NCBI GenBank assembly: GCA_947461185.1
Contig: CANHJY010000125.1
Span: 1 to 6,113 of the forward strand
Length of the DNA stretch: 6,113 nt
Direction: 5' to 3'
From: Flavobacteriales bacterium
GTDB lineage: Bacteria > Bacteroidota > Bacteroidia > Flavobacteriales_D > Crocinitomicaceae
The notes under the pieces are model-generated. The model searched no databases and had not been told where the DNA came from. It worked only from the letters and a program-made list of their open reading frames with translations. Below, one piece after another: positions 1-6,113 of the stretch. Positions within the stretch are counted from its first letter, which is position 1. Every line of letters starts with the position of its first letter. The translations under genes and the position numbers were made by a program.

Positions 1-345
1 GAGGCTGCGGGTGAAGCGCATATTCAAGCTACCTTCAACAATGTCATCATTTCATTGACGAATAATGCTGGTCAAGTTATTTCTTGGTCGTCAGCAGGTA
101 AAATGGGCTTTAAGGGATCTAAGAAAAATACGCCATATGCGGCGCAAGTTTCTGCTGAAGATGCTGCAAAAGAAGCTCATGACTTCGGATTACGTAGAGT
201 GAAAGTTTATGTTAAAGGTCCGGGAGCAGGAAGAGAATCAGCAATTCGTTCATTGCACAATGCTGGTATTGAAGTAACGGAAATCATTGATGTAACTCCG
301 CTACCACACAACGGTTGTAGACCACCAAAAAGAAGAAGAGTTTAA
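1..345 (+). CDS. rpsK: 30S ribosomal protein S11 (uS11), 5' end truncated by the window
   Basis: Small-subunit ribosomal protein of the 30S platform, which contacts 16S rRNA near the E site and mRNA exit. Frame 1 is open from the first base and gives 114 residues up to the TAA. The frame starts with [14 protein letters not shown], which matches the AHIxASFNN region of known S11, so about 15 N-terminal residues lie upstream. Further S11 landmarks are [27 protein letters not shown] and the C-terminal [16 protein letters not shown], which ends at the family's usual place. A TTG at base 55 could be taken for a start, but the homology continues upstream of it, so the CDS is simply cut at its 5' side. 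In the alpha operon rpsM would be expected just before it. Identity is certain; only the start is missing. Confidence 0.97.
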   Translation, partial: EAAGEAHIQATFNNVIISLTNNAGQVISWSSAGKMGFKGSKKNTPYAAQVSAEDAAKEAHDFGLRRVKVYVKGPGAGRESAIRSLHNAGIEVTEIIDVTPLPHNGCRPPKRRRV

Positions 346-357
346 TTTTTTAACACA

Positions 358-401
358 GAGCATGTACGTTATCGAAGGAAAGCCTTAATTCATAACAGCT
401 C
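358..401 (+). promoter_or_regulatory. Candidate nested hairpin in the rpsK-rpsD spacer
   Basis: The 74-nt spacer is the longest gap in this operon. Three complementary pairs nest inside each other: GAGC (358-361) with GCTC (398-401), GTTAT (368-372) with ATAAC (392-396), and AAGG (375-378) with CCTT (383-386) around an AAAG tetraloop. Together they make 13 base pairs interrupted by two asymmetric internal loops. No U-tract follows, so it is not an intrinsic terminator. S4 is a known translational repressor of the alpha operon in E. coli, acting on a different leader upstream of rpsM, so a structure directly before rpsD could be a local control element. That role is inference; the pairing is seen by eye only, and no folding energy was computed. 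Confidence 0.35.
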
Positions 402-419
402 GATTTATACAAAGAAAAA

Positions 420-1028
420 ATGGCAAGATATAGAGGTCCTAAATCCAAAATTGCAAGGCGCTTCAGAGATCCAATTTTTGGTCCTGATAAGGCTTTGGAC
501 AAAAGAAGTTATGGCCCGGGTCAGCATGGTCCGGCTAAAAGAAGAGGTGGAAAGCAGTCTGAATATGCTATTCAGCTTGGAGAAAAACAAAAAGCGAAAT
601 ATACCTATGGTATTCTTGAAAGACAGTTCGCTAATCTTTTTGAGAAAGCTTCAAGAATGAAAGGTATTACAGGTGAGAATCTACTACAATTGTGTGAGTC
701 TCGTTTGGATAATACAGTTTATAGATTAGGGATAGCAAATAGTAGAAGGGCAGCAAGACAACTTGTTTCGCACAAGCACATCACCGTTAACGGAGAAATT
801 GTGAATATACCGTCTTACACACTTCGTATTGGTGATGTTATTGGTGTTAGAGAGAAGTCTAAATCCCTTGAGGCAATATCGTCATCTTTGACATCAAACA
901 ATAAAAAATACGATTGGTTAGATTGGAATAATTCTGATATGTCTGGAAGATTCATCAGTGTTCCTTCAAGAGAAATGATTCCTGAAAATATCAAGGAGCA
1001 ACTAATTGTCGAATTATATTCTAAATAA
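420..1028 (+). CDS. rpsD: 30S ribosomal protein S4 (uS4)
   Basis: Primary 16S rRNA-binding protein that starts assembly of the 30S body; in E. coli it is also the repressor of this operon. The product is 202 residues, normal for the bacterial family. It begins [17 protein letters not shown], followed by [21 protein letters not shown] and an N-terminal S4/S9 domain (about 3-93). The RNA-binding S4 domain runs from about 94 to 155 ([11 protein letters not shown], then [18 protein letters not shown], then LRIGDVIGV). The N-terminal zinc-binding cysteines found in some S4 proteins are absent, so this is the zinc-free form; the only cysteine is in [10 protein letters not shown]. The ATG is preceded by an A-rich stretch (CAAAGAAAAA) and no Shine-Dalgarno site, as is typical for Bacteroidota. 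rpoA follows after 16 nt, which implies co-transcription. Confidence 0.98.
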   Translation: MARYRGPKSKIARRFRDPIFGPDKALDKRSYGPGQHGPAKRRGGKQSEYAIQLGEKQKAKYTYGILERQFANLFEKASRMKGITGENLLQLCESRLDNTVYRLGIANSRRAARQLVSHKHITVNGEIVNIPSYTLRIGDVIGVREKSKSLEAISSSLTSNNKKYDWLDWNNSDMSGRFISVPSREMIPENIKEQLIVELYSK

Positions 1029-1044
1029 TAAATAAAGCATTAAT

Positions 1045-2037
1045 ATGGCTATTCTAGATTTTCAAAAGCCTGATAAGGTGATTATGATACAGTCCGATGA
1101 ACATCATGGACAATTTGAATTTCGACCTCTTGAACCCGGTTATGGAATAACTGTTGGTAATTCATTACGTCGTATTTTGCTTTCTTCTTTAGAAGGCTTT
1201 GCGATCTCTTCGGTAAGAATTGAAGGGGTTGACCATGAATTCAGTACAATCAAGGGTGTTGTAGAGGACATGACGGAGATAATCCTGAATCTCAAGCAAG
1301 TTCGCTTCAAACAACAAATCGAAGGAACAGACTCAGAAACTGTAGTTGTTTCGATTTCAGGTCAAGATAAGTTGACTGCTGGTGACATTGGTAAATATAC
1401 TTCTGCATTTCAAGTGCTTAACTCTGATCATGTTATTTGTAACATGGAGCCAACTGTGAAGTTAGAGATGGAATTAACTATTATCAAAGGAAGAGGTTAC
1501 ATTCCAGCTGAAGAAAATAAGTCAACAAGCGCGCCTTTTGGTACTGTTTTTATTGATTCGATCTTTACACCAATCAAAAATGTAAAGTACGCTATTGAGA
1601 ATTTTAGGGTAGAACAAAAAACGGATTATGAAAAGTTGGTAATGGATATAAGTACTGACGGATCTATACATCCTAAAGATGCGCTTAAGGAGGCTGCAAA
1701 AATTTTGATTCACCACTTTATGTTATTCTCAGATGAGAGAATTACCCTTGATAGCGAGGTTAAAGCGGAAACTGAAGAATTTGATGAAACCTCACTTCAC
1801 ATGAGACAATTACTTAAAACCAAGTTGGTTGATATGGATTTGTCAGTTAGAGCATTGAATTGCCTTAAGGCAGCAGATGTAGAAACGCTTGGAGATTTAG
1901 TTTCTTATAATAAGAATGACCTTTTGAAATTTAGAAATTTCGGTAAAAAATCGCTAACCGAGTTAGAAGATTTAGTTGACAATAAAGGTCTTACTTTTGG
2001 AATGAATGTCGCTAAATATAAATTAGACAAGGATTAA
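1045..2037 (+). CDS. rpoA: DNA-directed RNA polymerase subunit alpha
   Basis: Alpha subunit: its dimer nucleates RNA polymerase assembly, and its C-terminal domain binds UP elements and activators. The 330-residue length is usual for Bacteroidota. The N-terminal domain (about 1-235) carries [21 protein letters not shown] with R42/R43, equivalent to the E. coli R44/R45 pair used in assembly, and then [14 protein letters not shown]. An acidic linker at about 236-252 joins the C-terminal domain (about 255-325). That domain has [21 protein letters not shown] and [12 protein letters not shown]269 and N272 match the E. coli DNA-contacting R265 and N268, and K302/S303 match K298/S299. DNA recognition therefore looks intact. 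It sits between rpsD (16 nt) and rplQ (21 nt), as in the canonical alpha operon. No Shine-Dalgarno site is seen before the ATG. Confidence 0.98.
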   Translation: MAILDFQKPDKVIMIQSDEHHGQFEFRPLEPGYGITVGNSLRRILLSSLEGFAISSVRIEGVDHEFSTIKGVVEDMTEIILNLKQVRFKQQIEGTDSETVVVSISGQDKLTAGDIGKYTSAFQVLNSDHVICNMEPTVKLEMELTIIKGRGYIPAEENKSTSAPFGTVFIDSIFTPIKNVKYAIENFRVEQKTDYEKLVMDISTDGSIHPKDALKEAAKILIHHFMLFSDERITLDSEVKAETEEFDETSLHMRQLLKTKLVDMDLSVRALNCLKAADVETLGDLVSYNKNDLLKFRNFGKKSLTELEDLVDNKGLTFGMNVAKYKLDKD

Positions 2038-2058
2038 AAATTACTATACGAATTTGCA

Positions 2059-2685
2059 ATGAGACACGGTAATAAAGTAAACAATTTAGGAAGAAAGTCT
2101 GCACATAGAAAAGCTATGTTGTCAAATATGGCTTGTTCCTTAATAGAACATAAGCGTATCAATACCACGGTAGCAAAAGCTAAGGCTTTGCGTGGTTTTG
2201 TTGAACCGCTATTGACAAAATCTAAAAATGATTCTACGCACTCTAGAAGAACTGTTTTCAGTTATCTTCAGAATAAAGAAGTGGTGTCAGAATTATTTAG
2301 AGAAATTGCTCCAAAAATTGCTGAACGCAATGGTGGTTACACTAGAATAATCAGAACGGGTTACAGATTAGGTGACAATGCTGAAATGTGTTTGATTGAA
2401 TTGGTTGATTTTAATGAGCTTTACTCAAATGAAAAAGCGAAGAAAACAACAAGACGTTCAAGAAGAGCAGGTGGTGGTAAAAAGGAAAACGAAGCTGTTG
2501 TTGACGCTGTAGTTGAAACTTCTGAAGATGTTGCTACAGATGAAAAAGTTGAGTCAACTGAAATTGTACAAGATACAGAAGTAGAAGTTGAAGTCGCTGG
2601 TGAAGAAGTTGCTTCGGAAGAGTCTGACGCTAATGAGGAAGCTTCCACTGAGGATAACAATACTGAAGAAAAAACAGAAGAATAA
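2059..2685 (+). CDS. rplQ: 50S ribosomal protein L17 (bL17) with long acidic C-terminal tail
   Basis: Large-subunit protein near the peptide exit tunnel region. Residues 1 to about 122 are the conserved L17 domain: [21 protein letters not shown], then [21 protein letters not shown], then [26 protein letters not shown]. coli L17 ends at 127 residues, while this protein has 208. The extra part has two sections. A short basic stretch, [17 protein letters not shown] (126-142), is followed by a 66-residue tail (143-208) with 27 Glu/Asp and only 2 Lys, low in complexity and rich in V, T, S and A. No stop or frame change separates the parts. C-terminal extensions of L17 are known in Bacteroidota; their role is not something I can state. 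A terminator follows the gene, making it the last gene of the ribosomal operon. Confidence 0.97.
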   Translation: MRHGNKVNNLGRKSAHRKAMLSNMACSLIEHKRINTTVAKAKALRGFVEPLLTKSKNDSTHSRRTVFSYLQNKEVVSELFREIAPKIAERNGGYTRIIRTGYRLGDNAEMCLIELVDFNELYSNEKAKKTTRRSRRAGGGKKENEAVVDAVVETSEDVATDEKVESTEIVQDTEVEVEVAGEEVASEESDANEEASTEDNNTEEKTEE

Positions 2686-2709
2686 TTTTCGTTACTTCAT
2701 TTTTAATAG

Positions 2710-2740
2710 AAGGGTGACATTTCGTTGCCCTTTTTTATTT
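2710..2740 (+). terminator. Rho-independent terminator after rplQ
   Basis: The left arm AGGGTGAC (2711-2718) pairs with GTTGCCCT (2724-2731) around the 5-nt loop ATTTC, giving 8 pairs of which two are G-U wobbles. A T-run follows directly (2731-2736, then ATTT). It lies 25 bases after the rplQ stop codon and before the promoter-like element of carA, so it separates the ribosomal operon from carA-eno. Confidence 0.85.
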
Positions 2741-2756
2741 ATTCAAATTGAAATCC

Positions 2757-2764
2757 TAAATTTG
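2757..2764 (+). promoter_or_regulatory. Bacteroidota-type -7 promoter element before carA
   Basis: TAAATTTG is an exact match to the TAnnTTTG element used by the primary sigma factor of Bacteroidota. It lies between the terminator and the carA ATG at 2780, the expected place for a promoter. No good TTG is found at the usual -33 distance, where the sequence is T-rich. If used, transcription would start near 2770, leaving a leader of only about 10 nt. Confidence 0.55.
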
Positions 2765-2779
2765 CATAAATTTAATTTA

Positions 2780-5166
<2,387 letters not shown>

Positions 5167-5211
5167 AATCGGAGTTTAAAGCTCTAATTATTTCGTTATT
5201 TATATTAATTT

Positions 5212-5219
5212 TATAATTG
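5212..5219 (+). promoter_or_regulatory. Weak promoter-like element in the eno-downstream spacer
   Basis: TATAATTG fits TAnnTTTG with one mismatch and lies 52 bases before the next start codon. No TTG is seen at the -33 position. The rest of the 105-nt spacer (5167-5271) is AT-rich and holds no clear terminator; GAGTTTAAAGCTC near 5172 folds only weakly and lacks a T-run. Either this element starts the secreted-gene unit, or those genes are read through from eno. Confidence 0.2.
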
Positions 5220-5271
5220 TTGAGGCAACTTCTTACATGGAAGGTCGTCTTAAACTCTAAATAAACTATAC

Positions 5272-5628
5272 ATGAAAACGATATTAATCTTTACTGCGCT
5301 TTTTATATCAGTATCTTTTGCAAAGGCACAAAATTTAGCAACAGAAGAAGTAACTCTTTTTGCGCAATGCATGATAGAATTACAAGATCAAAATGAAATG
5401 GTTGCATTGGAAGCTGAAATGAGACAAAATCCTAGTATTAAAGTTGTTAGATTGGATTATTATTCACAACGTGCATTTATATTAACCAAGCAGATTGATC
5501 AACTTTCAGAAGAACAGTTCACTTCATGGTTCAATGCCTCATCCGATAAGGTAAGATGCATACAAATTGGCACCTATGGTATTGATACCATTAATCCTTA
5601 CCCTTTTCCTGGTTGTGATAAACAATAA
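5272..5628 (+). CDS. Small secreted protein of unknown function
   Basis: I do not recognise a named family. The 118-residue product has a clear Sec signal peptide: MKT, a hydrophobic core ILIFTALFISVSF, and a likely cut after AKA (19|20), leaving about 99 mature residues. No lipobox is present. The mature part has three cysteines (C33, C96, C115). By eye the order is strand (25-33), helix (40-52), strand (55-61), strand (66-71), helix (78-88), strand (94-100), a beta-alpha-beta-beta-alpha-beta pattern like small ferredoxin-like or heavy-metal-associated folds, but without a CxxC metal site. The C-terminus YPFPGCDKQ is short and is not a recognisable type IX sorting domain. Two stops in a row (TAATAA) end it, and the next secreted gene starts 6 nt later in the same frame, so the two are probably co-transcribed. 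The gene is likely real; its role is unknown. Confidence 0.85.
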   Translation: MKTILIFTALFISVSFAKAQNLATEEVTLFAQCMIELQDQNEMVALEAEMRQNPSIKVVRLDYYSQRAFILTKQIDQLSEEQFTSWFNASSDKVRCIQIGTYGIDTINPYPFPGCDKQ

Positions 5629-5634
5629 TAAAGG

Positions 5635-6113
5635 ATGAAAAGATTACTTTTTATATTATTCATTCTTTGTTCAGGTTTCGCTTTTTCGCAACCGAATGAT
5701 TGTTCCGAGGCTGTGCCTGGTTGCACAACGCCTTCATTCCCTATTGCACCTAATAATCCAGCTACCAATGTAATTGATTTTACAGCGGGTAGTGTTTCCA
5801 ATCCTTCTATTAATCCAGCTGGATTCAATTCTGGTTGTTTATTAAGTGGTGAAACCAGCTCTACATTTATTACCATAAACGTAATTTCAAGTGGTACACT
5901 TGCATGGTCAATTATTGGACCCAGTGGTGGATGTTTTGACTGGATCATGTGGTCCATGCCAAATGCATCTCTTGCCCAAGCCTGCGCCGGAATTAATGGT
6001 AATACGTTGGGTCCAGTAGCCTGTAACTGGAACGGAACCTGTAATGGAAATACCGGAATGGCACCTCCGGGACAATTGCCCCCAAATGGCTCACCCACGA
6101 GCTATCAAAATCC
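5635..6113 (+). CDS. Large secreted surface protein, N-terminal part (3' end truncated by the window)
   Basis: The frame from ATG 5635 stays open for 159 codons to the window end with no stop. It starts with a signal peptide, MKRLLFILFILCSGFAFSQ, probably cut before or after Q19; C12 lies inside the hydrophobic core with Leu at -1, so a lipoprotein site is unlikely. The mature part is rich in N, G, P and S and has seven cysteines (23, 30, 68, 100, 117, 130, 136), pointing to disulfides outside the cell. The layout NDCSEAVPGC, then GCLLSGETSSTFI, SSGTLAWSI, CFDWIMW, PVACNW and GNTGM resembles, from memory, the N-terminal beta-sandwich-like domain of Bacteroidota surface proteins that often end in a type IX secretion or gliding-associated sorting domain. 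That end is outside the window, so the export route is inferred. GC of the last 173 bases is about 51%, well above the neighbours. Confidence 0.85.
   Translation, partial: MKRLLFILFILCSGFAFSQPNDCSEAVPGCTTPSFPIAPNNPATNVIDFTAGSVSNPSINPAGFNSGCLLSGETSSTFITINVISSGTLAWSIIGPSGGCFDWIMWSMPNASLAQACAGINGNTLGPVACNWNGTCNGNTGMAPPGQLPPNGSPTSYQN

Noticed and set aside
55..57. TTG as start codon of rpsK
   Set aside because: Conserved S11 sequence (AHIQATFNN) continues upstream of it to the window edge, so the gene is cut by the window and does not start here.
362..388. Eight-codon mini-ORF (MYVIEGKP) in the rpsK-rpsD spacer
   Set aside because: It is too short to support, has no ribosome binding site, and lies within the hairpin region; chance occurrence is likely.
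2421..2660. Antisense Ser/Thr-rich ORF inside rplQ
   Set aside because: It is the complement of the repetitive GAA/GAT/GTT codons of the acidic L17 tail; the low complexity comes from the sense gene.
2588..2779. N-terminal extension of carA into rplQ
   Set aside because: The frame is open, but it crosses the terminator and the promoter-like element, and CarA homology begins only after the ATG at 2780.
5172..5257. 8-bp inverted repeat GAGTTTAA / TTAAACTC flanking the eno downstream spacer
   Set aside because: The arms are 70 bases apart and AT-rich; a match of this size is not rare by chance in about 100 bases.
5754..5820. 10-bp direct repeat TAATCCAGCT (5754-5763 and 5811-5820)
   Set aside because: Both copies encode the same Asn-Pro-Ala residues in the surface protein; only two copies and no duplicated flanks, so it is not a mobile-element or repeat signature.
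5598..6098. Long antisense ORF (166 aa) at the right end
   Set aside because: It lies opposite a frame that has a signal peptide, a secreted-protein pattern and no stop. The antisense product is Pro/Gly-rich without a domain I recognise and is best explained as a mirror of that gene.

Overview
The window looks like chromosomal DNA from a member of the Bacteroidota, most likely Flavobacteriales and possibly near Crocinitomicaceae/Fluviicola. The grounds are AT-rich coding sequence, start codons without clear Shine-Dalgarno sites but with A-rich upstream bases, a match to the Bacteroidota -7 promoter element TAnnTTTG, an L17 protein with a long C-terminal tail, and a final gene that resembles the large secreted surface proteins of that group. 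The genus is an inference from remembered family resemblance, not from a search. All genes are on the + strand.

Bases 1-2740 hold the end of the ribosomal alpha operon in its classic order: rpsK (5' end cut off), rpsD, rpoA, rplQ. Gaps are short (16 and 21 nt) except for the 74-nt rpsK-rpsD spacer, which can fold into a nested three-tier hairpin. A rho-independent terminator follows rplQ. Bases 2757-5166 hold a two-gene unit, carA-eno: a promoter-like element sits about 16 bases before the carA start, and the two genes overlap by ATGA. carB is not in the window.

Bases 5167-6113 are accessory in character. A 105-nt spacer without a convincing terminator leads to a small secreted protein of unknown function. 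Six bases later, in the same frame, begins a second signal-peptide protein that stays open to the end of the window. That last gene is cysteine-, glycine- and proline-rich, has higher GC than the rest, and looks like the N-terminal domain of a large cell-surface protein of the kind usually exported by type IX secretion. Its C-terminus is outside the window.

The housekeeping part works as a unit for translation and transcription (30S proteins S11 and S4, RNA polymerase alpha, 50S protein L17), followed by pyrimidine/arginine precursor synthesis (CarA) and glycolysis (enolase). I see no CRISPR array, insertion sequence, tRNA or rRNA. I do not find a clear new multi-gene system. The best leads are the secreted gene pair at the right end, the rpsK-rpsD spacer structure and the acidic tail of L17.
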